From assembly GCA_958299035.1 (NCBI GenBank), contig CATQJL010000305.1, positions 69,346,792-69,410,791 of the forward strand: a stretch of 64,000 bases of DNA. The letters are read 5' to 3'. The translations under genes and the position numbers were made by a program. The notes under the pieces are model-generated. The model did no database searches, had not been told where the DNA came from, and saw only the letters and a program-made list of their open reading frames with translations. The DNA comes from Cylicocyclus nassatus. Its lineage: Eukaryota > Nematoda > Chromadorea > Rhabditida > Strongylidae. This document shows, in pieces, positions 1 through 12,281 of the stretch. Within the stretch, counting starts at the first letter, position 1; the number at the start of each line of letters is the position of its first letter.

Positions 1-71
1 TCACTGACCAATAACAGAGCTAGCCTCTTCGTGATTGGCCAGCCAATTATAGAAAGATTCCAAAAACTCAC

Positions 72-3000
72 ATATGAAGAAATAAGTGTGTCCCGGTCTA
101 TAGTCGAGCGCTGACGGATTAGGACTGAGTAATCGAAATGACACCTTCACTTTGTCCCTTCGCATCGGTGCAATGCATCGGCCGAGTTCTCTTGCCGATG
201 GAGACAATGTGCAAGTCTCATAGTCAGATTCAGTGACCTAAAAGGAAAGAAATACTTTATGCATAAATTCTCAGTTATTATGTACTTACTCTGTAAATGA
301 TGCTTTGTTCAGTAGCTGTTGGATCCACATCGGGTTCGTAGTAAGGGCAGATGATATCTAGCGAGTCACCGATGGCAGCAAATCGTTCAACCCTGAAATG
401 CATGAAATGTGATTTTGACAGACCACGAGATTAAAAAGAAATTTTTCTTAACATAGAAGAAAGTAGATGTATTCTCGATTTTTTCTTCGCTGAAAAAAAT
501 GTGAGAGGTCAAACTGGGACCTCTGTAGGTAAATAAAATAAAAGAGAACAAAGAAACACTAAGTTTGAATATGATCAGAGAAGTGGTTAGTAGCTAATAT
601 ATGCCATAGAAAGACGGCCCTTTTGCAGCAGTAAGCTACTATAACTCTGCGCCCATATAAAGTTTGAGTAAAGGTGAAGTGGATGTTATATTTATTTATT
701 TATTTTATATGGCAGAACATGTAAATAAACATATGGCAGAACGTCCATGAAGAAGCACTATGGTGCAAGAATTCAGCAGAGTGTAACGCCCCAGGCTTTT
801 AGAAAAGCAGCGCAAGGTTACGGTAGCATACGGTACATGGGTGCAAAAAGATCCATAGGGGCCAAAATGATGGATATTACTACACATGCAGTAAGGAAAC
901 AAGCCTTTCAACAAAACACACTATGCTGCGCTCATGAAATGAGGAGTACGGTGCGAGTTTATAACGGTAAGACTACGGTAGTATACGGTACACAGCGGTG
1001 AAAGGGCCCAGTAAAGCAAAGATTTAACGACAATTTGACCAAACAATCTAATTCAGCTTGTCAATGTTCGCAGTTTCGAGCGGGTTGATGAAGGAGCACA
1101 GGGAAGTTGACTATGCAAGAATTTTCGCAAAGAAGAAGATTTATGAATATATTCCCCTAAGCAACAAAAGCAACCTTCTTGCTGCAGAATATGACGATTA
1201 CAAGCGCAACAAGTCTGCCCATTATCTCTACTATTCCCTGCATGCATTCGAAGAATCTCGAATATATCAACCTATGAGGACAAGGCAAGCCAATGTCCTT
1301 TTCTCTCAAAATCACGCTTGTATAGCCCCTGAGGCGTAATGCACATAAATATGCCGACTACATTACAATCCTCTTCATCGCCTTTGATCACCGCTTGCGC
1401 GCATCTTGCAATTTACGACTATTGTTCGAATGAGACACGTGCAGCGGTGCGTGTCATACCTTGTCGTAAATCACCCGTGCAATAAAGAACCAAGAATTTT
1501 GACCCCTGTACTTCTTTGACAAAGTTCAAAATTGCTTTAGATGGTCGCGGGACACTTGGAACAGTTAGCCATGCGCAGTGTTCGATTTTGGCCATTGGTC
1601 GCCTAATTAAACGCTCCTAATTGGTCATCTCGATGAAATTCGATTACGACACACTCTATTCATAAGTGTTTTCGAGCGTTGTGCTTACGCTCTCGGCTCT
1701 CGTAAGATTCTGTCGATGGGCTAATGAGCGCTAGCAACAACACTATGGGCTTTTTCAGCTGGAAGTAAGTTGTAGTACGCTAGTAGGTAATGTTTTAGCA
1801 TTTCGTACAATAGGACAGGTAAGGGAAGAAAAGAGCTAGACCAAGAATCTATAAAAAAATAGAAGAAAAACCATCATGGCTTTGCTAAATAATGGAGATA
1901 CTATTACTTTATTTATTTACCTTCTATGCGCTTCAACACATGCTATACAATCAGAAAAACACGAAAATAAATAAAATTATTGTTATTATAAACATCCATT
2001 TTGCTATAAACTAGAAGACATTCAGAACTTTGAGAAACCTGCATTTGAACGAAATTGAAGCAGATGTCATTTTGGAAGAATCACTTAGCTGGAAATTGTT
2101 GGTAAAAGAAATAAGTTAAATTTTATATTTCTAGACATCGTATCTTGTCAAGTAACCCTTTTCAGAAATTCTCTCCAGACTTATTGCGTAGTATAATTCT
2201 AAAAAAATTATAATCCCAAGTACCAGTCAGAGCAAACTACTAGAAACTAAAAAACTAAACTTTTTGCGCACTTTTATCCTGATAAATCTATAGCTCGTTT
2301 TTCCCAAATCCCTCCCTCCCCTCCCCCTCTCCTCCCTGCCAATCAAAAAAATTGAAGTGAAGAACATCTTCAACTACGAAAGAGCTTAAGATAAAATTGA
2401 TTTTTTCTATGACTACAGTCGCTGGAATTCCTGTGGCAATTCCCGAACATTTGACGAAAGTTTTGCGCAACCTGTTGCCCCTCTTCCCCCCCCCCCTCTC
2501 GTTGGACCCTTTCGTCCCCAGTTCAGCACCATTTCGTAATCATTACGAATGAACCGAAATGCATTCAATGTGCGCAGCACCTAAACGCCTAGTTATTGCT
2601 TATGCATACATTAGGACATCTTCAGCTCATCTAATCTTGCGTTTGCACGTCGGCTTAGACACTCGGGTAGCCCCTTAGATCCTTAATTAGAACTGAGGTC
2701 CCCTGACAGTTCAGCTTACTGTGTAATATCCGTTCTGAAGGGGGCCGGAAGCCTACCCAAGTGAGAACGAAATCTAGTCTTCGCCGGAAACAACAATATA
2801 AACCTGTTTTTCCTCTGCTTCATGAAACGCGCGAAATCTGACGACACACCAAATGACAGCCTTCTTTGTCGGCCTCCTTTCCTTCTAAACGATTTAGCCA
2901 CAGTTGAACACTTCCATGCGATTTCCTGTGTCCAACATATGAGAAATCTGATCCGCTGGATAACAGAGCTAAGAAATAACAAGCGAAAGGAGATCCAGAC

Positions 3001-6000
3001 AGTGGCAGGTGACGAGTGGTAAGATTGAGTGGAAAGATATAAAAGACTAGTAACTAAACACCCTTGTGCCGAGCAGATGTTTACCGGATTCTGTACAGAT
3101 TACTCAATACTGCAGGTGCAGGGAGAATAGACGAAGGTCGAGACGACGGTTTGTCTGCCGCGGTATGGTTTTTTGGAGGGTTAAGAAGTCTTTTATTGCT
3201 TCTACATTAGGCCTGTTCCCGCTCATAACGGTTCCACTACATCTAATCCCATCATTCAAAAGGGTAAACTTATCGAGCGTTTCCTTACCAAAATGAGACT
3301 CCTGCTATCTTTCAGATGCCTTAATCTAGATAACCCTTTGATACTATCTTACCCACTCCCTTACCCAGAGAAAGCCTCTGGCATCCTTTTGCCCATTCCT
3401 TTGCTAAGCCTCTGCTACCCTTTTACCTGCTGTCTTATCCTGGGTAAGCCTTTGGTACCTTTTACCCAGTCTGCTAACCCTGAACGAGCCTGTGCTTCCA
3501 AACCCAATACTCACCCCTGAGCGGCCCTCTGGGACCTTTTTTTGCCCTATCCCTTACTCCGGGTAACCCTATTACACCTTTTCACCCAATCCTGTACTAC
3601 TCGAATCTCACGATACTATTCCAGCTCACCCCTTACCCTTTAATACCATAATCCGTCCGCTTACCCTGTGAGCCTCTTGTATCTCCTACCCAATACTTTC
3701 TCGTGGGTTATTCTCTGGAACTTTTTACGCATTCGCTTACTATGAGTGATTCTACCCCATTTACTATGGGTAAACCTATGGCATTTTACCTATTCTCCAA
3801 CCCTGTGTAGGCTTTTGGTAATTTCTTATTCAGTCTTGCATGCTGGAACCCTATGATAATTTTTACGCATTTCCTTACCCCGAGCAATCTTCTGCTAATA
3901 TTTTACCCACTTCCTTACCCTGGCTAACCCTCTTACACACCTTTTTCATGCCTCCCCATCAGCCTCCTAAATCTTTTCACACACAGCGTTATCTATCCTT
4001 TCCCTCCCAGATATCTCTCTATCCCATCCCTTACCCCAGATAACCTAACTAGCTTGAGTACATCGTAAGACAACATAACCTTTTGTGTGCCATAAAGGTG
4101 TGCGCATATTGCGCCATGTCGGCGTTGGAAACCTTCTTCATAGAGACGGGAACCCTCTTAACCTACCGTTGCCGACCACTTCCCAAACTACTAAACAGTC
4201 ATAAATTCGAGGTCATTCCCAGTTTATGACACTTTCTCTCGGGGTTCAATCTTCCGCTCGAATAAAGGATTGTAAACCCTCATAACAAGACGATTAAGTA
4301 CAAACTATACCTAGGGATAGAGTTTGAACTGGGTACGACCTTGTGGGAGACGTTTTTAGGTTGTTGTACGAGTTGAACTGCCACACAGGTGGTCGTTAAT
4401 CGTTTCGGGATTTTCATGAGGAGAATAGGAGGGTTATAAAACTGTGCGTATAGTATGCGGATTTATTGCAGCTAATTTTCGGTACGCGAAGTTTCGAGAC
4501 GAGTGCTAGCGGAGATTGGCAAGGTAAAAGAACGGATAGCTAGTACAATATACCTTCAGTTGCTTCAGAGGTACTGTAGGGGTATTGTAGACGCCTCTTA
4601 CCGTATCCCAGGCTTGCCTGGTCTGAAGCGCGACGAACCGAAATTCAGAGCGAACTTTACCCAAACCTAATAAGGCGACCTCGGTCCAGGTTATTCTTTG
4701 TTTACTTCTAGGTAAATAGAAGCTATGTTTGTCAACACAATAGCCGTACACTCTCCCTGCAGCTCTTTATGTTGCCCCTTGTTTGCTTAGTGGCGCATTA
4801 CCGTTGTTACTGTCCAAATCAGATTATGCACAGTAAGCTTCTAGTAACTTTACCTGTTCTAAATTTCCAGTCAGACTAGAGGTGCCAAAAAATCTTTCTA
4901 CAGTAATGAAAGGTCGTGACATACGAGATGCTATCTTGACATGTTCGAAGCGCCCGTAATTATGATGTAACAGTGTAGCGACGTCTCTATTTCGCCCTTT
5001 GAAGTTCGATACCTTCAGAGCAGCGATGATTGCGGCAGATTACTTTGTGACTTTTGTACTGAGAGAGGAGAGCAACAGGTGGGGTAGGCATCTACCACGT
5101 ATTTTCAAAAAATCCCAGAAGAGAAGATAAGAATCATGTAAGTAAATGAAAAGAGAAAAGTAAGAACAAATCGACTAGATCGAGCGCAACACGCAAATTA
5201 CCGAAAAAATGGGATTTTTAGGCAATAGTTGTAATCATTGGATAATCTTTTATACAGGGTGTCCCAAAAAAATGTATCGAACGTTTGATCGTTAATATCT
5301 CTCTTTCCAAGAAGTCTTTTGCCTTGCTTCAGGTACCAATCTGTAGAGCTGGCTTCAACTTAGATTTGCATCATAGAACGAATTACCCATCTCTCTTCAT
5401 TACTGTAGGATTACGGTAGAAACTTGAAACATATGGTGTCAATGTGGAAAAAGCTGCCGTTTCAAAGTTTTTCAAAAAAATGTGAAAACTTATTTAATAG
5501 GGTTTTTATGGACGCTGAGTTTAATACTCAACTATTCACGAGATTACGAAGCCTTCTAAACAGTGTAACCGCACTTTTTAGGAACATTGAAAAAATGGCC
5601 GCTACCTCTTACCTGGCATAACTCTTCAATGAAGCATCATAATAAGTTGAGAACTTTACAGTTATAATCAACAACTCTAATTAGCCCAGTGTAAAAGTTT
5701 TGAGGCTGTTTTGTTTCCTTTCTTAGGCAAAATATGGCCTCTCATTGCTTAAAACCCTCTTTGAAGTTTGTACCGTAATCCTACAGTAATGAAGAGAGAT
5801 GGGTGATTCGTTCTATAATGCAAATGTAAGCTGAAGCCAGCTCTACAGATTGGTACTTGAAGCAAGGCAAAAGACTTCTTGGAAAGAGAGATATTAACGA
5901 TCAAACGTTCGATACATTTTTTTGGGACACCCTGTATATACTACTAGAATATATGAGCATTCAGAGCATTCTCGCGAAAACGAAAAGAGCTGTCCTTGAA

Positions 6001-8591
6001 GCTAAATCTGCACTAAATGGCTATATAAAAAAGGCGCGCCTCTCATTAGTCAGTGATTTCTCTGATGGGCTGATTCCGAATGTCACAATGATTACAATAT
6101 TGGATATCAAAATAAGCACTACTAAAATATGCATGAACACTTCACCTTTCATATATTTTTAGCTTTTGATACCAATTTTGAATGCCGAAATAGAAAGTGT
6201 ACTGCGTTTTTGAGATACTTCTATAAAAACAAAGTTCATAATGGAAAAATTGTTGGATTCTTGTCGTCAATCTGCTACTGATTTGAAGGTAAAATCTTTT
6301 TTTGCTACGTAATATAACTGGGACAAATTTACGTAAGTTTATGCAACTAAGAATGTTTATAGAAAAAAATTTATGATACCAATTCTAACACCATATCTAA
6401 GGGAGTGTCGCTGTCGCTTTACTGCCCATTTCAAAAACTTTATCCCCCCCCCCTTCCTCTGTTAGCTCTCCTTTTCCTTGTAAACAACATCGAGCCGATG
6501 TTTCTTTCTTCAATCTCGAGCACATTTATTAGCAAGTCCATCAATTGCAATCATTTATCCACCTTCGAACAGGCGCCACAATGTTTCAAAAACATATGTT
6601 TGCGGCCAGTCTGATACACTAAACAGCACGCATACCACATTAGTGGAGTTAAACTCCATTAACCTCTACCAATCGATCTAATCAATATCAATTGATCATC
6701 GCTGCAGCTGACTGACTGACATAGCCGATGCCGTGAATCTGTAGCAGATCGCAAGCTCATACATCATAAATAGTCAACCTTGGCGCACAGACGCACAGTC
6801 TGTTCATAAAGAATATGGGTAAAGAACATCTGCCACAATGGATTTGCATGAGCAAATAGATTTATGGAGATACAGTAACCCGCAATATGTTTAGTGTGAG
6901 AATATAAAGCTGTACACACAGAGTTTAAGGTATTTTGAGAAGGTGCGTACAAGAAAAATTAATGTAAAAATTGACCCGCAACAAATAAAAGTGTTTTCTT
7001 TTCTACATTTGATCCAACTAATAATTCTGAGCATAAATATGGATATGAGCAATGAAGATTTTTTCTAACGCAATCAAAAGACTTTCCCACCCCTTGCAGT
7101 TTTGTCCAAACAAATCAGGTGCGCCATTGTGCGGTTGCGAGGTCTGATCGCTTTGTTTCCGGTTCATTAGTAGAAAGGGTGAATATAATTGTGGACCAGG
7201 TGTGACCAATAATTTGTGGATATGCACTGCGCATCTCCAAAATACCTTGAACGACCTGGTGGATAGAAAAGGAAGCGGATACAACTTGCTATTTATTTTT
7301 AGTCGCTGACTGGAATAAAGTATAACCTATGACAGAAAAAATGCATCTCCGGCAAGAAGAAAATCATGAAGGCGATTGGAGATTTTTCGAAGTAAATTAA
7401 TCGAGGATCACTGCATGAAAAAACTGTAATTGAATAAGAACACCCTTCTTCATTGCACAAAGACAGCGTCAGCATTGCTATTCATGAATAAAAAATGAAT
7501 ATTCTAGAAGACATCTATCACATTTAAATTAGATTTCGAGCTATAGTTAAATTGAAATTCTTTCCTTGAGGAGTGACAGAAAAGAGAAAGTAAATTTCCG
7601 TTGTGATTTGCATCAAAAAATTGAGACAGTCTAGAGCAAAACATTGTGGACTTGGATTTTGCCGTTTCTGTGCTTGCATGAACTTGTGAATCAGTTCCAT
7701 CTTCTGAGGGAAAAAATCTGAATTATCAATTTCTGATACTTTGGCACAATCAATTAAATTGCCAGATGAGATTCCCCAATGATATAAAGATTCATAAGGA
7801 AAAAAAGATTTTGAAAATTTCGAGAGAATGAAATTGTAAAATGCAGCGGTTAGATGTTTAGGTTTTTAAGTTTTCTTCTGTTACTCACGAGAATTTGTTT
7901 TTGAGCGTTAGATTTCTGAGTTCTTTCGTTTCAGCAAAAAAAAAGAGTTCATTATCCTCGGGAAAATCGTCCTTTTCGCCAGGTTCGGCTCATTCTGCTT
8001 TCCAAAAAACTCCATAGCCAAGCACCCCTGCCACGAACAAAAAACATGCACCACCCTAATACGAGAAAATCGTTCGCAATATCCGTCATCTGTGTAGGAT
8101 TAATATTCACAAAGCGTTATGCCGCTTCGCGATCCGCATACGTACGGCCTGTGCCCATATTTGGTGATGTGCTGGGTTAATAACGTCCCGCTGAGCCGGC
8201 TACTTGTTAAGGACATACCGCTCGCGCACCGAGCACACGTAACGAACACCGCGCACAAAACTCCCGGGAATAAACGTTGGCAGAGAGAGACGAGATAAAT
8301 TCACGCCGGGGCGTAAATGGACGGTATGGGTTTTGATGTAAGGTAATGAGAAAAAGAGATAAAAAGAGAGAAAAGAGTTGTAGAAGGGTGAGAAAATACC
8401 GTAGAAATCGAAAAAGAAGAGCGAAATGCGGCAAAAAATACGAAAGAAAATCTTCAGGAGTTGAATAATTTTAATAAAGTAATTTTCAAGACTCACAGCG
8501 AATTTGTCGAGTTCCAGTAGATATCCGGAAGTTTCTTCGACGACACCGCCGTTAAACTGAGAGCAAGTAAAGACGACCAAAGTGTGAGCAT
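72..8591 (-). CDS. Ephrin (GPI or membrane-bound Eph receptor ligand), 3' part off window
   Basis: Three exons join in phase: 8497-8591 (start codon at 8589-8591), 290-392 and 72-237. Exon 1 encodes MLTLWSSLLALSLTAVSS, a clear signal peptide, then the ephrin-type start KLPDIYWNSTNSL. Exon 2 carries the hallmark GDSLDIICPYYE and TEQSIIYR. Exon 3 begins VTESDYETC and includes LGRC and LDYRPGHTYFFI, as in the ephrin receptor-binding domain. Donors are GTGAGT, GTAAGT and GTGAG; acceptors are TTTCAG and TTTTAG. Intron 1 is 8.1 kb and full of repeats. The remaining domain end and any GPI signal lie beyond the left edge. Known role of the family: a cell-surface ligand of Eph receptor tyrosine kinases in cell sorting and axon guidance. 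No break is seen in the visible part. The sequence does not decide which of the several nematode ephrins this is. Confidence 0.93.
393..3320. other. Ephrin intron 1, first part: no gene recognised
   Basis: AT-rich intronic sequence. Short open frames (for example 747-1001 and 1058-1339) lack recognisable domains or splice context. A C-rich run lies at about 2486-2500. Confidence 0.5.
3330..4060. repeat. Degenerate minisatellite, about 40-42 bp unit
   Basis: A run of imperfect units with the skeleton TTACCC-TGGGTAA-CCT-TGGTACCTTTTACCC, each about 40-42 bp and often diverged. TTACCC or its complement GGGTAA recurs throughout. It lies inside ephrin intron 1. Short open frames on the plus strand here are by-products of the repeat. 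Confidence 0.7.
4061..5252. other. Ephrin intron 1, middle part: no gene recognised
   Basis: Unique-looking intronic sequence between the minisatellite and the terminal-repeat element. Nothing supportable is seen on either strand. Confidence 0.4.
5255..5934. mobile_element. Non-autonomous DNA transposon, CAGGGTGTCCC family, copy 1
   Basis: Long terminal inverted repeats of about 180 bp begin CAGGGTGTCCCAAAAAAATG and end with its complement at 5934. TA dinucleotides flank both ends (5253-5254 and 5935-5936), as in Tc1/mariner insertions. The 680 bp element has no transposase frame. A second copy at 10173-10856 is in the opposite orientation; the central region (around the phrase AGGCAAAATATGGCC) matches its reverse complement. 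It lies in ephrin intron 1. Confidence 0.85.
5935..8496. other. Ephrin intron 1, last part: no gene recognised
   Basis: AT-rich intronic sequence. Weak open frames at 6764-6952, 7018-7284 and 8200-8490 show no recognisable domain. A homopolymeric C run lies at about 6445. Confidence 0.4.
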
Positions 8592-8840
8592 TCTAAAGCA
8601 TCCAATCAGAGCTTGGTAGATCAAACACGTGACCAATAACCACTCAAATAGCACGGTAGACGTGCGACGAAATACTGTAATCAAAACAGCTTTGCAGGAA
8701 CAGAGGCAAAGAAGACCAAAGTGAGAACATCCTGAAAGAGCCAATCACAGCGCAGTAGATCAAGTAGATCATACGCTCAGCCAATGAGGACGCACAGCGT
8801 ACGGTAGATTCACAACGGTTTACAGTAAGCAAAACAAGTT
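8571..8840 (-). promoter_or_regulatory. Ephrin 5' region, tandemly duplicated, with four CCAAT boxes
   Basis: Two diverged tandem units of about 125-140 bp (from 8571 and from 8710) cover the start of ephrin exon 1 and its upstream sequence. Each has two CCAAT motifs, at 8602 and 8633, and at 8741 and 8781. An E-box CACGTG sits at 8626-8631. On the coding strand both units place TTTAG or TTTCAG directly before an ATG, which would suit trans-splicing of a leader onto the start codon. The distal unit also reads ATG then FSLWSSLP, but it runs to a stop without a usable donor, so it looks like a relic first exon. Promoter function is inferred. Confidence 0.6.
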
Positions 8841-8999
8841 CAACAAGTTCGGATTTGGTCACCGGTAACTTGTCATCGTTGACAGAGTCGGTACTTGACC
8901 GTTCAACTGGCGGTGCGATCACTAGCATCCTTGCCCGAGTTCCGCCCCCCACTCTCCGAAGGTTGAGCGGGGCGGGACTGCGGCTGACCGCTGGCCTAG

Positions 9000-10172
9000 G
9001 AGTACTTGAATGAATTAATTAGCAGTGTTAGCATGTGAAGATACGTAAGAAGTTGTGATTGCCTCAATTTGTGGGTGGAGCATTAAGTGAGACGGCTGGC
9101 TATACGAGATGAATGTAGATCAGAACGTTTCAAACTTGATTTCAACCTTCATTTCTTTTTTCAAAGTTCTTTCATTCTTCTTTTTTTACTTTCTTACATT
9201 TTTGAAGCTCTAGGAGCAGGCTAAAAGAGGGCAGTCCGGAAGTTTAAGCTCTTCAATAATACAAATTGAAAATTTGCCAAAAATTATCATGGTTTCCTGA
9301 ACATTCAAGTTAGTCATGTATGAGATGTAAATTTCAAAGAGATGCAGCGCTTCAAGTTAGTTAGAAATGAAGAAAATTTTTCACTGCAGTTATGAAAGTT
9401 TTTGCTTCCAAGCGAAACAAATAGTGATAAAAATTATGTAACGACATAATAATTAAATCTTCAGACTGTCATCACTTTGAACATTTTCGATTCTCTGATA
9501 CCTTATGTAAGCATAATTTGGACACAAGAATCAAATTGAAGACTTTTTTGGCTTCTTCCTTGCCCCAGTAAATCCTTTTCGATTGAAAGCGGTCGCTCAA
9601 TATTAAGAAAGCATCATAGTCCAGAAGTTGATGTGAGAGCCCAACCATCTTGTTTCCTTCTGTATGTAAACCTCCAAAGCCAAACAGAGGAAGATGACAG
9701 AAGTCACACGCGATATTGCGTGGGTGCAAGTGGAGTGTCTTATGGGAAAGTGCATGGAAATCGTACACCCAAAGAAGCTTATTGATAGACTTTCTTCACA
9801 AAACTTTTGCAGAGATTTGGTCAAGCTTCAACTCCATAAACCCACGTCCAAGATTATGTATATAACTTACTTATAAAACTGGTTGAGTTTAAGTGTTAAC
9901 TGTTGACCTAAGAACACCTCTCCCTCTCCTTAAGCGGTCTGAGAAATATTTCTTATGTTTGGCTCCCGAGATGATGCAAAAGCTGCTTAGATACTCTTTC
10001 ACTGCTTGAAAGAATTTTCATTACTTTAATGGAGCTCACATGGTTCACTGTGAAACCACATATTTTTAACCAGACTTTTAGTAGAATGCTTGCCGATGTT
10101 TGCGACGACAAATATCTTAAGGATTCGAAAAAACTTCTCCTCTAGAACGTATAACAATCAAACATCCACATC
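9000..10172. other. Intergenic; possible unrecognised exon on the minus strand near 9472-9700
   Basis: The minus frame ending at 9472 reads HQLLDYDAFLILSDRF, then YWGKEEAKKVFNL. It looks protein-like, but I cannot assign a family or confirm splice sites. The rest of the span shows nothing supportable. Confidence 0.25.
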
Positions 10173-10856
10173 CAGGGTGTCCCAAAAAAATGTATCCACT
10201 GTTTGATTGTTATTAACTCTCTTATTATGAGGTCTTTCGAAAAGCAATAAGCGCCTTTAGAGCTGACTTCAACTTAGATCTACAGTATAGAGCGAATCGT
10301 CCATCTTTCTCCGTTACTGTAGGATTACGGTAGAAACTTGAAAGAGGGTTTTGGGCCATGAAAGGCCATATTTTGCCTCAGAAAGGAATCAAAACAGCCT
10401 GAAAACTTTTGCACTAAGCCAATTAGAGTTGCTTATTCTAACTGTAAAGTTCCAAACTTATTATGATGCTTCACTGAAGAGTTATGCGAGGTAAGCAATA
10501 GCGGCCATTTACTCGATGTTCCTAAAAAGTGCAGTTACACCGTTTAGAAAGCTTCGCAATCATGAGAATAGTTGAATATTGAACTCAGCGTCCCTAACTA
10601 ACTAAAAACCCTATTACACAAGTTTTCACATCTTTTTGAAATTTTTTGAAACGGCAGCTTTTTCCACAGTGACACCATATGTTCCAAGTTTCTATCGTAA
10701 TCCTACAGTAACGGAGAATGATGGACGATTCGCTTTATACTACAAATCTAAGTTGAGGCCAGCTTTACAGAATGGCGCTTACCGCTTCTCGAAAGACCTC
10801 ATAATAAGAAAGTTATTAACGATCAAACAGTGGATACATTTTTTTGGGACACCCTG
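10173..10856. mobile_element. Non-autonomous DNA transposon, CAGGGTGTCCC family, copy 2
   Basis: Same family as the element at 5255-5934, same length (684 bp), inserted in the opposite orientation. Terminal repeats run CAGGGTGTCCC to GGGACACCCTG. The flanking dinucleotide is TC on both sides (10171-10172 and 10857-10858) rather than TA. No transposase coding is present. Confidence 0.85.
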
Positions 10857-11342
10857 TCTACATGTAAAATAGGGAAGAAGCTATTCAATGAAAAACAGGA
10901 GATTCAAGCAGAAAAAGGAGAGGGCAAGAATAGGATACAATTCTCGCAAGACAATTCTCTCTTTTCAACGGCATTTGGGTTTCTGTTCGTTTAAAAACTA
11001 CACACAACATATGCTTTTGAATAATTTTGTAGCATCACTAGAATTCGTAGAACCCACCATTACTAGATCTCATAAAGTCTGGTAAGAATAATTTAGAAAA
11101 AAGGAGGTTTGAGAGATAAACTGAGATTACAGGCCTTAGGCTCCTAATCTTGAAATTCATTTATCACCTTTTCAATGATAGTGAAATTTGTCTTCTGGAG
11201 ATTATCCTCACGATTGTTTGGTTTATGTAGTTTTCCCATTGAAGAACAATACTATGAGTAATACTCTCATAACTGGATATTACCAATTAATTACTGGATC
11301 CTACCTTGTTACTAAAGCAGCCGATGTACCCCTTAAACGCTA

Positions 11343-12281
11343 TTAAGTACTACATTGAAATACGGATAAAATTGAGCATATCCCAACAACATAGCGGTTT
11401 TCAAGTGCATGACTAACCAATTTATCTTCTTCAATGGCATATTGAAGATCTTCGTATCGAATCCAATATGTACCCCCATATGCCTCACTGGCGAAACAGT
11501 ATAATAAATCGTCGGGTATCTTTGAGGTCAATGGCAATTTTGCCGATGAAAAACTGTGGGTTTTTGGCGATGCACGCGATATGTATGCATGCAAACACAT
11601 TGAATTGCTTGGCGAAATAAGAAAATCGGTATTTATGGCTAGACTACAATGGGTGTGTGAAAACACATCGGATAGAAGGGCACGGGAGTACACTTTTGAT
11701 CGAAACTGTTGAAGTCCTGGCAGCAGATTTGAAACTGTTTGCAGTTGATTTCTGTAACTTTTCGCAATCTACTGTCTCGTACGGAACCTGGTAGTAAATC
11801 CAGTGTTTTTTCCATACAACAAAATGGGGATGTAGAATCTTACGTATTTAAAGCCGTAAGACACAAAAGCTCTATTGGGCTATAATAACTCGAATATAGT
11901 GGGATGTTTAGAAGAATGTCTGATCAGCAATTTCTCACGATTTTAGATTCGCTCAATGAGAGAGATTCAAAAAAGTCGCCTCAAGCACTTCAGTATCCCT
12001 ATATTTTTAGGCTCCACTTCGTTACTTAGGCAAACTTCATATACTACTCTGGGGCTTTACCCAATGTGATTCAAAACATAACTCCGTAAACAAAAATTAA
12101 GCACGTTCTTGACACTAATCACAGAACTTAAATCTACTGGAGTTTGATCTTTCATTTCTGTATAGTATTCGGATAACAGCTTGACGGAATAAAATAATTC
12201 CAGGTTTTTTGCAGTCAAAACGTCGAGCCACTTTGTTCCAGTAATGGAAACGAGAAGGAGAATGACAATGTTTATTAGCAC
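11343..12281 (-). other. Two unrecognised protein-like open frames on the minus strand
   Basis: The frame starting at 12281 opens with MLINIVILLLVSITGTKW, which resembles a signal or membrane anchor, and continues EYYTEMKDQTPVDLSSVIS. The frame ending in a stop at 11343 contains EAYGGTYWIRYEDLQYAIEE. Both look like coding sequence and could be parts of one gene, but splice sites and family are not resolved. This may be chance. Confidence 0.3.

Noticed and set aside
747..1001. 84-codon frame with repeated GYGS/YGT-like phrases
   Set aside because: No domain or splice support, and it lies in the ephrin intron.
3066..4043. Proline/leucine-rich plus-strand frames
   Set aside because: They are by-products of the minisatellite.
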